Source: Oscillatoria sp. FACHB-1406 (GTDB lineage: Bacteria; Cyanobacteriota; Cyanobacteriia; Cyanobacteriales; Spirulinaceae). From it: 64,000 nucleotides of DNA. Numbering within the stretch: the first letter of the stretch is position 1; each line of letters opens with the position of its first letter. Position numbers and translations under genes: made by a program. Of the stretch, positions 1 through 9,412 are shown piece by piece. Below the pieces are notes generated by a model. The model ran no database searches and was not told where the DNA came from. It worked only from the letters and a program-made list of their open reading frames with translations. The stretch is from contig NZ_JACJSM010000027.1 in the NCBI RefSeq assembly GCF_014698145.1, forward strand, positions 1 through 64,000, read 5' to 3'.

Positions 1-242
1 CTTTCAAACTATTCTTTTTTCTAGGTTCGGCGCGTCCGCTCCGGACTTCCTTTGCAGCGCGCATTTACAAATGTAGCCCCTTTTCCCAGACTTGTCAACT
101 CTTTTTTGGAAATTATTTTGGGAAAGCCTGAAACGCTTGAAAATTCGTGGTTTTGGGATTCGGTTTGAGGGGAGTGAGGGAGGAACCCGGTTTTTTGGGA
201 GAATGGGAACGGTTATAAAAAGATAATTCTTACTACCGACCT
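1..242. other. Left-edge intergenic region upstream of nadC
   Basis: No gene is supported here. There is a small GC-rich inverted repeat (GTCCG-CTC-CGGAC near position 34-46) and a T-rich stretch around 100-120. It probably holds the nadC promoter, and perhaps that of a gene beyond the left edge, but no clear -35/-10 pair or strong ribosome binding site is visible before the nadC ATG. Confidence 0.4.
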
Positions 243-1115
243 ATGACTGCTGCGATCTTGCCCTCTAAAATTCTCCTCGATTCAATCTTAAAGGGATGGT
301 TGCTGGAGGATATCGGTCGAGGCGATCGCGCGACGCAAGCATTATTCGATCGCGGTGTCTTGGGAAAAGCGCGATGGATAGCTAAGGAAGCTGGAACGAT
401 CGCGGGTTTGCCGATCGCGGCGCGCGTTTTCGAGTTATTAGATCCCACAAGCTGCTTTACTTCGTTAGTAGCAGAAGGAAACTTTTGCGAAGCGGGAACG
501 GAGATTGCGCATCTTGAAGCGCCCATCGAAACCTTGTTAATGGGAGAGCGCGTTGCTTTAAACTTAGCAATGCGGCTAAGCGGGATAGCGACGATGACGC
601 GAAAGTACGTCGATCGCATCGCCGATCTACCCGTTAAGCTTGTTGATACTCGTAAAACAACTCCAGGTTTGAGAGTGTTAGAAAAATATGCCTTCGGAAC
701 GGGCGGCGGCATTAATCACCGCATGGGGTTAGATGATGCGGCGATGTTGAAAGACAATCACATCCAAGCAGCAGGAGACATTCAAACCGCGATCGCGCGC
801 GTTCGTGAAAAAATCCCCTATCCCCTGACAATTGAAGTCGAGACTTCCACCCTAGAAGAAGTTCGTGCCGCCATCGCCGCAGAAGCAGACATTATCATGC
901 TCGATAATATGCCTATCGAGCGAATGCGAGAAGCAGTTCAACTGATTCGCGCGCAAAACCCGCGCCTCAAAATTGAAGCGTCGGGTAATGTCACTCTCGA
1001 AACTTTACGCGCCATCGCCGAAACGGGCGTAGATTACATTTCTAGCAGCGCGCCGATTACGCGCTCGACTTGGCTCGATCTAAGCATGAAGATGTTCGAT
1101 CCGACTGCCCAATAA
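243..1115 (+). CDS. nadC: Nicotinate-nucleotide pyrophosphorylase (carboxylating), quinolinate phosphoribosyltransferase
   Basis: NadC makes nicotinate mononucleotide from quinolinate and PRPP, with release of CO2, in de novo NAD synthesis in the cytosol. The 290-residue product has the usual length. Visible family landmarks are GRGD near residues 25-28, the substrate-binding stretch TRKTTPGLR (136-144), HRMGL (159-163) and KDNH (170-173), then an alpha/beta barrel with EVE and LDN phosphate and metal contacts. The ATG at 243 is the only sensible start, though no strong Shine-Dalgarno precedes it. It stands alone, convergent with pdhA. Confidence 0.95.
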   Translation: MTAAILPSKILLDSILKGWLLEDIGRGDRATQALFDRGVLGKARWIAKEAGTIAGLPIAARVFELLDPTSCFTSLVAEGNFCEAGTEIAHLEAPIETLLMGERVALNLAMRLSGIATMTRKYVDRIADLPVKLVDTRKTTPGLRVLEKYAFGTGGGINHRMGLDDAAMLKDNHIQAAGDIQTAIARVREKIPYPLTIEVETSTLEEVRAAIAAEADIIMLDNMPIERMREAVQLIRAQNPRLKIEASGNVTLETLRAIAETGVDYISSSAPITRSTWLDLSMKMFDPTAQ

Positions 1116-1168
1116 TCTATCGGTTATGTCGCGCTACCTTCCAGAGTCTTATTGTGCGGTCATACCAT

Positions 1169-2203
1169 TCAGTCTTCCGCAAAGATATAACGGTGCAGTT
1201 CGCTCGGATCCGGTTCGGGACTGTCTTGGGCAAACTTCACCGCATCGTCCACTTCCGCTTGCACTTCGCGATCGATTTCTTTGAGTTCTTCCTCAGTCGC
1301 AAGTTCGCGCTCGATCAACTGTGCCGCTAAACGCTTAATCGGATCGCGCGCTTGCCAAAATTGCTTTTCCTCAGCCGCCCGCAATTCATCCGGATCGGCG
1401 AGGGAGTGACCTCGGAAGCGATAGGTAAGCGCTTCAATAAGGGTGGGACCCTCGCCCGCTCGGGCGCGCGCGATCGCTTCCTGTGCGACTTGCCGCACCG
1501 CCAAGACATCCATCCCATCTACCTCAACGCCGTGCATTCCAAAGACGCTAGCTTTCTTATAAATCTCCGGCTGGGAAGTCGCGCGCTCGTGAGCCATACC
1601 GATCGCCCACTTATTATTCTCCACCACGTACAGAATAGGCAACTTCCAGAGTGCTGCCATATTCAAACATTCAAAAAACTGACCGTTATTGCTCGCTCCG
1701 TCGCCGAAGAAACAAGCTGTTACTTGGTCTGCTGTTTCGTCGCCCATTGCTTCGCGGCGATACTTCGCTTGGAATGCTGCCCCTGTTGCGACGGGAATAC
1801 CTTCAGCAACAAAAGCATAACCGCCTAATAAGCGATGTTCTGCCGAAAACATGTGCATCGAACCGCCGCGTCCTTTACTGCATCCGGTAGCCTTCCCAAA
1901 TAACTCCGCCATAACCTCGCGAGCGGGAACGCCAGCGCTAAGGGCGTGTACGTGGTCGCGATAGGTACTCGATACAAAATCTTCATCCGGACGCATTGAT
2001 TTAATAATTCCGGTGGAAATCGCTTCCTGCCCGTTGTAGAGGTGGACAAAGCCGAACATTTTGCCCCGATAGTACATTTGGGCGCACATATCTTCAAATA
2101 AGCGCCCCAAGACCATATCCCGGTAAAGGATCAGTCCTTCATCTCGAGTCAATTGAACCGAGCGCGCGTCAAATTCAGGGACGATTCGTTCAGTAGAAAC
2201 CAT
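1169..2203 (-). CDS. pdhA: Pyruvate dehydrogenase E1 component, alpha subunit
   Basis: This is the E1-alpha subunit, which with E1-beta (not in the window) decarboxylates pyruvate using thiamine diphosphate and passes the acetyl group to lipoyl-E2. The 344-residue length is normal for cyanobacterial and plastid forms. The thiamine-diphosphate signature GDGASNNG begins at residue 167 and ends in VVENN near 197. The regulatory loop YRDH is at 81-84, with GRGGSMHMF at 111-119. The ATG has an upstream region shared divergently with ftn2. No truncation is seen. Confidence 0.96.
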   Translation of the reverse strand: MVSTERIVPEFDARSVQLTRDEGLILYRDMVLGRLFEDMCAQMYYRGKMFGFVHLYNGQEAISTGIIKSMRPDEDFVSSTYRDHVHALSAGVPAREVMAELFGKATGCSKGRGGSMHMFSAEHRLLGGYAFVAEGIPVATGAAFQAKYRREAMGDETADQVTACFFGDGASNNGQFFECLNMAALWKLPILYVVENNKWAIGMAHERATSQPEIYKKASVFGMHGVEVDGMDVLAVRQVAQEAIARARAGEGPTLIEALTYRFRGHSLADPDELRAAEEKQFWQARDPIKRLAAQLIERELATEEELKEIDREVQAEVDDAVKFAQDSPEPDPSELHRYIFAED

Positions 2204-2449
2204 AAAAGTTGCGATCTGTTTGCAGCAGTTTGAAAGGATTTTAGCAGTGCTTTGCTATCCTCACTCGACGTTCCCAATGGGGAGGAATTGCTTAAAAGCC
2301 ACAAGCAATCATTGTACCAGCGATGCAGGCAGGAAGAAGGAATCGTTCGCCGTCCGAAATAGCGCGCTTGGTAAAGATGGTGTGAGGTGAAAAAACTCAT
2401 GAGATAATATAAAAATTATCCTTTAGCGTTGTTCTGGGGAAGTAAATCT
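2204..2449. promoter_or_regulatory. Divergent intergenic region, pdhA / ftn2
   Basis: About 245 bp separate the divergent starts of pdhA and ftn2, so both promoters should lie here. An A/T-rich stretch (ATGAGATAATATAAAAATTA, 2399-2418) lies 30-50 bp before the preferred ftn2 start and is a plausible -10 zone. No confident -35/-10 pair was assigned. Small open frames here are antisense or out-of-frame with no RBS. Confidence 0.4.
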
Positions 2450-4678
2450 GTGCGTATTCCGCTCGACTACTACCGGATTCTGGGCGTACCGATCCAGGCC
2501 ACTGAAACCCAACTCGGTCAAGCCCACCGCGATCGCGTCCTGCAACTGCCGCGACGGGAGTACAGCGATAGCGCAATCGAAGCGCGCAAGCAATTGATCG
2601 ACGAAGCTTACTCAGTTCTGTCGGCTCCAGAACGGCGTGCAGAATACGATGCCCGCTTTCTTGACAAAATCCCTCTCAGCGAGTCGAAATCAGCCGGAGA
2701 ACTCTCTCGGTCAGAAACCGAAGATAGCGAACCATCCAAACCGACTGCTCCTACTCCGTCCCTAGAGATCGACGACGGGCAATTTGTCGGCGCTTTGCTG
2801 ATTCTGTTTGAGTTGGGTGAATACGAACAAGTGCTAAAACTCGGTCAACCCCATCTCGAACAGCGCAAACCGCTGTCAGAAAACGAACAGTTGGTGCGCG
2901 CCGATATCGTTCTGACGCTTGCCCTGACCTGCTTGGAACTGGGACGGGAACAATGGCAACTGAGTCAATCGGAAAATGCCGCCCTCTCGGGACAAGTCGG
3001 CCAAGAATTACTCTTGCGCGAAGGGTTATTTCCTAACATTCGAGGAGAAATTCAAGCCGATCTCTACCGCTTGCGTCCTTACCGAGTCTTGGAATTGCTC
3101 GCTGCTAGCGAATCTGATGGTCTCAAACGCCGCAAGGGCTTACAAATTCTGCGCGAGATGCTTGATGAGCGCGGCGGTATCGACGGGCAGGGCGACGACC
3201 AGTCGGGATTGAGCATTGATGATTTTCTGCGTTTTATTCAACAACTGCGTAACTATCTCACAGTTGCCGAGCAGCAAGAATTATTTGAACGCGAAGCACA
3301 GCGTCCTTCGGCGGTGGCGACGTATTTGGCTGTGTATGCTTTAATTGCGCGCGGATTTGGCGATCGCGAACCGGCAGCGATTTGGCGCGCGCGAGAACTG
3401 CTGCTGCGCCTTGGAAAGCGTCAGGATGTGTACCTCGAACAAGCTGTTTGCGCGCTCCTCCTCGGTCAGCCTGAAGAAGCCAACTCCGCTCTGGAACTCA
3501 GCCGCGAGCGCGAACCTTTAGCTTTTATTCGCGAACATTCTCAAGACTCTCCAGACTTACTGCCGGGATTGTGCCTGTATGGGGAACGTTGGTTGCAGTC
3601 GGAAGTATTTCCCCATTTCCGCGATTTAGCCGTGCAACAAGCTTCCTTAAAAGAATATTTCGCTGACGAACGAGTTCAAGAGTATTTAGAGCAGCTAGAA
3701 CCCTTCTCGCTCGTAGAGGGTGTAACAGCAGCACCTCCGAAGGCGACAGCGATTTCGCCCCCAGGACAGGAAAATTCTCCAACTGTCCTGGAACCACCAC
3801 GAGGTACTAATACGACAGCAGCGCGAAGCTACGCCACAACCGTTGCCAATAGTGATGACAGTCATAAGGGAAACCGCAGCAGTTCGATGACGGCTACAGT
3901 CGAACGTCCACTAGCGGAGAATTTAACTTATGTCGATCGCCCGAATTTATCAACCAGAACCAGTACGGGTACGTCTGTTCCGGAACGCCGTCCTCCCAGT
4001 TATTCTGGCTCGACTGCCCTCGCTCCTGTTAGAAATACTCCAATTGCAGAACGGACTCCAGTTCGTCCGTCGCGCACGCCGCGTCGAGGCGGAATTTCAT
4101 CCAAGCAAAAACGTTTACTATTGCTGGGGGGGACGATCGCGATCGCTAGCCTTCTTTTGTTTGCCCTGCTGAGAACTTTATTTGGCAACTCCGCTCCCTC
4201 GGGACTCCAAGAAGGACAACCGCAAGTTGAACTTCTCAAGCCTCCCCTAGAGATTCCAAAGCCCGATACTCAAATTACGCTACCTGAAGGTCCGCTGACC
4301 GAAGAAACTGCCCAACAGCTTGTGACCACTTGGTTGTCAATTAAAGCCGACGCGATCGGTAAAAACTATAAAATCGATCGCTTGAAAGAGATTTTAGCCG
4401 AACCCGCTTTGACGACTTGGCAAACAACAGCGGAGAACCTTAAAGCGAATAATGCTTATCGAGAACTCAAGCACGAGGTCAAACTTGAATCGCTCAAACT
4501 CGACGAAACGGATTCTAATAAAGCGATTGTAGAAGCAGCCGTGAATGAAGTCTCTAATTCGTATCAAAATGAGCGTAGCAATCCGGCTGCTTCTTATAAT
4601 GATAATTTGCGCGTCCGTTACGATTTCGTCCGCGAGAACAATCAATGGTTGATTAAAAATATGGAAGTTTTAAAATAG
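2450..4678 (+). CDS. ftn2: Cell-division protein Ftn2/ZipN (ARC6 homologue)
   Basis: This inner-membrane protein tethers and organises the FtsZ ring in cyanobacteria; the plastid homologue is ARC6. The N-terminus MRIPLDYYRILG opens a degenerate J-domain (about residues 4-65, with no HPD tripeptide). A long helical cytoplasmic region follows, then a low-complexity Ser/Thr/Pro/Arg linker. One transmembrane segment lies near 553-575 after a basic patch, and the C-terminal IMS-type domain spans about 615-741. I chose the GTG at 2450 because the family normally begins exactly there; an upstream TTG at 2429 would add only seven unrelated residues. The gene is monocistronic. Confidence 0.92.
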   Translation: MRIPLDYYRILGVPIQATETQLGQAHRDRVLQLPRREYSDSAIEARKQLIDEAYSVLSAPERRAEYDARFLDKIPLSESKSAGELSRSETEDSEPSKPTAPTPSLEIDDGQFVGALLILFELGEYEQVLKLGQPHLEQRKPLSENEQLVRADIVLTLALTCLELGREQWQLSQSENAALSGQVGQELLLREGLFPNIRGEIQADLYRLRPYRVLELLAASESDGLKRRKGLQILREMLDERGGIDGQGDDQSGLSIDDFLRFIQQLRNYLTVAEQQELFEREAQRPSAVATYLAVYALIARGFGDREPAAIWRARELLLRLGKRQDVYLEQAVCALLLGQPEEANSALELSREREPLAFIREHSQDSPDLLPGLCLYGERWLQSEVFPHFRDLAVQQASLKEYFADERVQEYLEQLEPFSLVEGVTAAPPKATAISPPGQENSPTVLEPPRGTNTTAARSYATTVANSDDSHKGNRSSSMTATVERPLAENLTYVDRPNLSTRTSTGTSVPERRPPSYSGSTALAPVRNTPIAERTPVRPSRTPRRGGISSKQKRLLLLGGTIAIASLLLFALLRTLFGNSAPSGLQEGQPQVELLKPPLEIPKPDTQITLPEGPLTEETAQQLVTTWLSIKADAIGKNYKIDRLKEILAEPALTTWQTTAENLKANNAYRELKHEVKLESLKLDETDSNKAIVEAAVNEVSNSYQNERSNPAASYNDNLRVRYDFVRENNQWLIKNMEVLK

Positions 4679-4755
4679 ATTGCAAATCATCTAATCATAA
4701 GTCACGAGCCGATAATGTTGCTTTTTTGTTGTTACTTTGCTCTTCTTAATTGTTA

Positions 4756-5469
4756 ATGAGTAAAGCCAGATTCAAGCAAAATATAGCGAATGCTCTAGCC
4801 CTTCCCTGGCCGAGAACAGTAGAGGAAGCGATAGCGCTTCAACAACAAGGGCGCGATCGCGTTTCCCTCGAAAATCGCTGGGACAAAATTGAATGGGTGG
4901 CAGGCGTTGATGTCGGTTTTGAAGAAAATGAGTCAATAACGGTTGCTGCGGTTGCCGTACTAAGTTTTCCGGGTTTAGAGCGCGTTGAAAGCGCGATCGC
5001 GCGTCATCCTACCACCTTTCCCTACAAACCGGGCTTCCTCTCTTTTCGAGAAATTCCTGCCCTCCTCCGAGCCTTAAATAAACTCGAAACGATTCCAGAT
5101 TTGACCATCTGCGACGGACAAGGTATTGCGCACCCGCGTCGTTTCGGGATTGCCGCCCATTTAGGAGTATTACTAGACATTCCAACAATTGGTGCAGCAA
5201 AATCCCGATTTATTGGCACGCACGCCGAACTCGCAGCAGAAAAGGGGAGTTGGCAGTTGTTGGAAGATGGAGGAGAAACAATAGGGGCTGTAGTGCGCTC
5301 TCGAACTAACGTAAAGCCTCTCTACGTTTCCCCCGGACATCGTGTTAGTTTAGAAAGCGCGATCGATCTCGTCCTGCGCTGCACGACAGAGTACCGCCTC
5401 CCGGAAACTACTCGTTGGGCAGACTCCCTCACTCGCTGCGGTGCGGAGGAGAAGCCGAATGAAGGATAA
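4756..5469 (+). CDS. nfi: Endonuclease V (deoxyinosine 3' endonuclease)
   Basis: Endonuclease V nicks DNA one base 3' of deoxyinosine and starts repair of deaminated adenine. The product has about 237 residues, close to the family norm. Catalytic acidic residues are visible in GVDVGF (first Asp), the FREIPALL glutamate and [14 protein letters not shown] (second Asp). YVSPGHRVS near the C-terminus is the conserved wedge and lesion-pocket region. The ATG at 4756 is preferred over a TTG two codons earlier. A run of short A/T-rich repeats follows the gene. Confidence 0.93.
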   Translation: MSKARFKQNIANALALPWPRTVEEAIALQQQGRDRVSLENRWDKIEWVAGVDVGFEENESITVAAVAVLSFPGLERVESAIARHPTTFPYKPGFLSFREIPALLRALNKLETIPDLTICDGQGIAHPRRFGIAAHLGVLLDIPTIGAAKSRFIGTHAELAAEKGSWQLLEDGGETIGAVVRSRTNVKPLYVSPGHRVSLESAIDLVLRCTTEYRLPETTRWADSLTRCGAEEKPNEG

Positions 5470-5550
5470 ATGCTGAAAAGAAGATGGGGGGATGGGGAGA
5501 TCGACACCCACCCATAAAAACGGGTTTCGGCTCATAATTCTCATTCAGCG

Positions 5551-5591
5551 TAGTTATCAATTATCAATTGTCAATTATCAATTATCTATCT
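5551..5591. repeat. Short tandem A/T-rich repeat tract (TCAATTATCAATTG type)
   Basis: Units related to TCAATTATCAATTG are repeated head to tail up to the start codon of the following 72-aa gene. The same sequence family recurs at 21560-21605 and 34162-34326. Such short tandemly repeated repetitive sequences are common in cyanobacterial intergenic regions. No coding potential is assigned. Confidence 0.7.
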
Positions 5592-5810
5592 ATGTCTTCT
5601 TTAGAACAACGTCTCACCGTCTTTCGGCAACTCTCGCTACGCGCCCAATTCATTTTTATTGCGACCTCTCGAGACAATGCGGTACTGGCTAAAGATCCTG
5701 ACTACATTCCCCAACTCGAAGCCGTTCACCAAGAATGCTTAAAGGCTGCTTCCCCTGAAGAACGGAAAGCCTACAGCCTCACTACAGGACAAAAAACGGA
5801 TGAGAGCTAA
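5592..5810 (+). CDS. Small conserved-type hypothetical protein (72 aa)
   Basis: I do not recognise a function. The start is the ATG at 5592, directly after the A/T repeat tract. The 72-residue product starts MSSLEQRLTVFRQLSLRAQF and is soluble, without a signal peptide or membrane segment. A predicted helix at the N-terminus is followed by a short charged, Pro- and Glu-containing C-terminus ending TTGQKTDES. Codon usage matches its neighbours and the frame is open throughout, which favours a real gene. It lies between nfi and ftsH on the same strand but is separated from both by over 100 bp. Confidence 0.6.
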   Translation: MSSLEQRLTVFRQLSLRAQFIFIATSRDNAVLAKDPDYIPQLEAVHQECLKAASPEERKAYSLTTGQKTDES

Positions 5811-6040
5811 CAAATATTAATTTCTTCCTTGCGATCTGTCCGATCTGAGTGAAAGTTGCCTATTTCCCAGTTCTCCAGCACCCGCGACTTCCTCTCAATA
5901 ACATCGCGTTCTTCACCCTTGCGGACGAACGTAGAACCGAAAACAAAAGCTACACTAGAAGAAGCAGACTCACCGCACTCTCACGTGCTATCGGGAAACC
6001 AATCCTCACAACCTACGCATAGAGCTAATCATACAGGCGC

Positions 6041-7993
6041 ATGAAGACAAGTTTTTGGAGTAAATTCGTACTAGAAACGCTAGCGCATCGAATCGTTTGT
6101 CCCCTCAAACCCAAATCTGCCCAGCGCCTCGTTTCGTGGGCTGGGGCGATCGCGATCGCTCCGAGTCTCCTTTTTGCCTCCCCAACCCTCGCCAACGCAG
6201 AAACCCCTGCCAAAAAAGATAGCCTCAGCTATAGCCAACTTCTCCAGCAAATCGAGGCGGATGAAGTTAACAAAATTGAAATTAACCCCATTACCAAGAA
6301 AGCAATCGTTACCTTAAAATCCGCTAATACCGCACCCCCGAAAAAAACTGTCGATCTTTTCGACCAAAATCCGGAATTAGTGGAGAGAGCGCGCGCTAAG
6401 AACGTTCCGCTCGAAATTGCCTCCGATAAAGACCCTTTAGTTACCCTGATTCCGCTAGTCAACCTCCTTCTTATCCTTTTCCTGGTTATCGGACTCATTG
6501 CGCTCGTGCGTCGTTCGGCTGCTTCTTCCGGGAACGCCCTCAACTTTGGCAAATCTAAAGCGCGTTTCCAAATGGAAGCCAAAACCGGCATTGTTTTTGA
6601 CGATGTAGCCGGGATTAACGAAGCAAAAGAAGAACTCCAAGAAGTTGTCACCTTCCTTAAAGAAACCGAACGCTTTACCTCTCTGGGGGCGCGCATCCCT
6701 AAAGGCGTACTTTTAGTCGGGCCGCCGGGAACCGGGAAAACCCTTCTGGCAAAGGCAGTGGCAGGAGAAGCAGGCGTTCCTTTCTTCAGTATTTCTGGCT
6801 CGGAATTCGTAGAAATGTTCGTTGGCGTGGGCGCGTCTCGCGTGCGCGATTTGTTTAAAAAGGCTAAAGAAAATGCACCCTGCCTGATTTTTATCGATGA
6901 AATCGATGCAGTCGGACGGCAGCGCGGCGCGGGTTACGGCGGCGGAAACGACGAACGCGAACAAACCCTCAACCAATTGCTGACGGAAATGGACGGGTTT
7001 GAGGGCAATACCGGCATTATTGTCATTGCAGCCACTAACCGTCCTGATGTTCTGGATAGCGCCCTCCTGCGCCCGGGACGTTTCGATCGCCAAGTGATAG
7101 TCGATCTTCCCGGTTATAAGGGACGTTTAGGAATATTACAAGTCCACAGTCGCAATAAAAAAATCGATCCGGAAGTATCTTTAGAATTAATCGCGCGGCG
7201 CACTCCCGGTTTTTCGGGGGCGGAACTCGCGAATATGCTCAACGAAGCGGCAATTTTGACGGCGCGGCGACGTAAGGATGCGATTACGAATTTAGAGGTT
7301 GACGACGCGATCGATCGCGTTTCGATTGGGATGAGCATGAACCCACTGATGGATAGCAAGAAGAAAAAATTGATTGCTTACCATGAAATCGGTCATGCTT
7401 TATTGATGACCTTGCTCGAAAATGCTGAACCTCTCAATAAAGTTACGATTATTCCCCGTTCGGGTGGGATTGGCGGTTTTGCTCAACCGTTAATTGACGA
7501 AGAACTGTTCGAGATGGGCAGCTTCCGCGATTTAGCTGACTTGTATTTACCGCGCAATTGGATGCTCGATGAAATCGTTACCTTCTTAGGTGGAAGAGCC
7601 GCAGAACAGGAAATTTTTGGGAGCGATGAAGTTACAATCGGCGCGAGTAACGATATCGAACGAGTGGCAGAATACGCGCGAGAGATGGTGACGCGCTTTG
7701 GGATGTCTTCGTTTGGTTTAGTTGCACTGGAGAGTAACAATAACCGCTCTTTCTTCGGTTCCGATCGTCCTGATTGTTCGGAGGAAGTAGCCGCGAAAAT
7801 CGATCGCGAAGTTCGCGCGATCGTGTTTGACTGCTACGAGAAAGCCCGCCGTTTAATTCGCGATAATCGCCCGTTAATGGATCGCTTAGTCGATTTACTG
7901 CTGGAGCAAGAAACAATAGACGGCGACCAGTTCCGTAAGATTGTCTCTGAATACACAGAACTGCCTAAAAAGCAACCCGTTCCTGTTCGTTAA
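6041..7993 (+). CDS. ftsH: ATP-dependent zinc metalloprotease FtsH
   Basis: FtsH is a membrane-anchored AAA protease that removes damaged or unassembled membrane proteins; in cyanobacteria this includes photosystem II subunits. The 650 residues contain a first hydrophobic segment ending in ...SPTLANA near residue 52, a lumenal/periplasmic domain, and a second transmembrane segment (about 137-158). The AAA module has GPPGTGKT (about 227-234), a DEID Walker B and second-region-of-homology arginines in RPGRFDR. The zinc site reads HEIGH (about 448-452) and keeps both histidines and the glutamate. Cyanobacteria usually carry four ftsH genes; I cannot say which paralogue this is. Confidence 0.95.
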   Translation: MKTSFWSKFVLETLAHRIVCPLKPKSAQRLVSWAGAIAIAPSLLFASPTLANAETPAKKDSLSYSQLLQQIEADEVNKIEINPITKKAIVTLKSANTAPPKKTVDLFDQNPELVERARAKNVPLEIASDKDPLVTLIPLVNLLLILFLVIGLIALVRRSAASSGNALNFGKSKARFQMEAKTGIVFDDVAGINEAKEELQEVVTFLKETERFTSLGARIPKGVLLVGPPGTGKTLLAKAVAGEAGVPFFSISGSEFVEMFVGVGASRVRDLFKKAKENAPCLIFIDEIDAVGRQRGAGYGGGNDEREQTLNQLLTEMDGFEGNTGIIVIAATNRPDVLDSALLRPGRFDRQVIVDLPGYKGRLGILQVHSRNKKIDPEVSLELIARRTPGFSGAELANMLNEAAILTARRRKDAITNLEVDDAIDRVSIGMSMNPLMDSKKKKLIAYHEIGHALLMTLLENAEPLNKVTIIPRSGGIGGFAQPLIDEELFEMGSFRDLADLYLPRNWMLDEIVTFLGGRAAEQEIFGSDEVTIGASNDIERVAEYAREMVTRFGMSSFGLVALESNNNRSFFGSDRPDCSEEVAAKIDREVRAIVFDCYEKARRLIRDNRPLMDRLVDLLLEQETIDGDQFRKIVSEYTELPKKQPVPVR

Positions 7994-8157
7994 TTTTTAA
8001 ATTGCTCTAAATCTCAATGTTCGACAGTGAGGGATAAAAGCGCGTTTTCTTACCGAAAAACCTGGGTTTAAAGCCCTGCCCACTTCGGCAGGCTCAGTGC
8101 ATCGCTTCCAGGGCGGCTTTTATGCTATCGTTATAAAACATCAGACTCTTTTGTAAG

Positions 8158-9369
8158 ATGCTTATCCTTTCGTACCAATATAAGTTAGACCCAACAGCAG
8201 AACAGTCTGCCACTCTTGATGAGTGGCTAAATGTTTGTCGTTCGGTTTATAACTTTGCACTGAGAGAGCGAAAGGACTGGGTTAACTCCAGAAAGTGTCT
8301 AATCGACCGATGCGAACTTCGGTCTGAATACATCATCCCCGCTGACTCAAAACGTCCGACTTATGCCAGTCAGTGTAAATCTCTGACTCAGGCAAAGCAA
8401 ACCAACCCAAATCTTAAAGTCCCCCAATCTCAGGTCTTGCAGCAAACTCTAAAGCAAGTAGAGACTGCATTCGTAAATATGTGGGAAAGAGGATTTGGGT
8501 TTCCGCGTTTTAAAAAAGCGATGCGGTCGTTTGTATTCCCCCAAATTAAGTCGGACGCAGTAGAAAAAGATGAGATCGACCTTCCCAAGATTGGCAAGGT
8601 CAAATTTCACAACTCGCGAGATATCCCCGACGGTTTTACTTGCAAGCAAATCCGAGTCATCAAAAAAGCCAGTGGCTATTACGTCTCAGTTTCTATCGGG
8701 TGCGATGTAGACGTTCCAGCTATCAGTCCTCATGGCTATGCTATTGGGATCGATCTGGGACTCAACGATTTCATTGCTACCAGCGAAAACGAACTGATTA
8801 AAGGTCATCGATTCTTCGAGCGTTTTGAAGGCGAGCTTAAATTGCTGCAACGAAGACTGAAGAACAAGACTAAGGGTTCGAGGCGCTGGTTGAAAATTAA
8901 ACGCCAGATTGGGCTGCTCCACGAAAAGATACACAACTGCCGTAAAGACTTCTTTTTTAAGTTGGCTCATCGATTGTGCGATGGAGTAGGGATGATATTT
9001 GCTGAGGACTTGAACCTGAAAGCGCTCGGTCGCTCGGCTTTAAGAAAAGCTTGTCTGGACGCGGCATGGGGTTCGTTCTTGAATATTCTCAGTCATGTCT
9101 GCTGGAAGAGGGGTGTGTATTTTGCCAAAGTGGATGCCAGGGAGACAAGTCAGGTCTGTCCGAATTGCGGGACGAATTGTGGAAAGAAACCCCTAGCTCA
9201 AAGAGTCCATCATTGTGATAGTTGCGGCTATACCACAAATCGAGATGTGGCAGCCGCGCAAGTGGTGAAAGAAAGAGGATTAAATGCGGTCGGGCGGATC
9301 GCATTAACGCTCGTTGAGGGGAAAGATATCGGGGTTGGGGTCTATGCCCCTTCTAGAATCTCCCTATGA
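8158..9369 (+). CDS. tnpB: RNA-guided endonuclease TnpB, IS200/IS605 family
   Basis: TnpB is an RNA-guided, RuvC-like DNA endonuclease that helps retain IS605 elements at donor sites. The 403-residue protein looks complete. The RuvC acidic triad is visible as GIDLGLNDF (Asp near 200), FAEDLNL (Glu near 283) and TTNRDVAAA (Asp near 362). A four-cysteine zinc ribbon, CPNCG...CDSCG, lies at about 331-357. The N-terminal helix-turn-helix-like part contains RSVYNFALRER. The start ATG follows the left-end hairpin. It has no frameshift or stop, so it may be active. Confidence 0.93.
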   Translation: MLILSYQYKLDPTAEQSATLDEWLNVCRSVYNFALRERKDWVNSRKCLIDRCELRSEYIIPADSKRPTYASQCKSLTQAKQTNPNLKVPQSQVLQQTLKQVETAFVNMWERGFGFPRFKKAMRSFVFPQIKSDAVEKDEIDLPKIGKVKFHNSRDIPDGFTCKQIRVIKKASGYYVSVSIGCDVDVPAISPHGYAIGIDLGLNDFIATSENELIKGHRFFERFEGELKLLQRRLKNKTKGSRRWLKIKRQIGLLHEKIHNCRKDFFFKLAHRLCDGVGMIFAEDLNLKALGRSALRKACLDAAWGSFLNILSHVCWKRGVYFAKVDARETSQVCPNCGTNCGKKPLAQRVHHCDSCGYTTNRDVAAAQVVKERGLNAVGRIALTLVEGKDIGVGVYAPSRISL

Positions 9370-9408
9370 TGCGAGAATCCCCGCTCCTTTAGGACGGGGA
9401 GTCGTCAA
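9250..9408 (+). ncRNA. Predicted omega RNA (reRNA) overlapping the tnpB 3' end
   Basis: In this family the guide RNA scaffold comes from the 3' end of tnpB and the right end of the element, and the guide is the flanking DNA. Here the last ~120 bp of tnpB run into GGGGTTGGGGTCTATGCCCC and then the CCCCG/CGGGG hairpin at 9379-9399. The guide would begin near 9409, inside the 3' end of the adjacent lipoprotein gene. The limits are inferred by family analogy. Confidence 0.5.
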
Positions 9409-9412
9409 GGTT

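Larger units (their letters stand above)
8060..9408 (+). mobile_element. IS200/IS605-family element carrying only tnpB
   Basis: The element is defined by the tnpB gene flanked by subterminal hairpins. On the left, CCTGCC-CACTT-CGGCAGG (8075-8092) sits within a larger AAAGCC/GGCTTT pair (8070-8120). On the right, CCCCG...CGGGG (9379-9399) is followed by GTCGTCAA, a typical right-end sequence of this family. No TnpA (Y1 HUH transposase) is present, so movement would need TnpA in trans. It sits directly beside the end of the solute-binding lipoprotein gene (stop at 9413). The exact left boundary is uncertain to within some tens of bases. Confidence 0.75.

Noticed and set aside
7370-7410. FtsH with a damaged zinc site (HEIGH instead of HEAGH)
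   Set aside because: Only the variable positions of HExxH differ; both histidines and the glutamate are kept, so the protease should be active.
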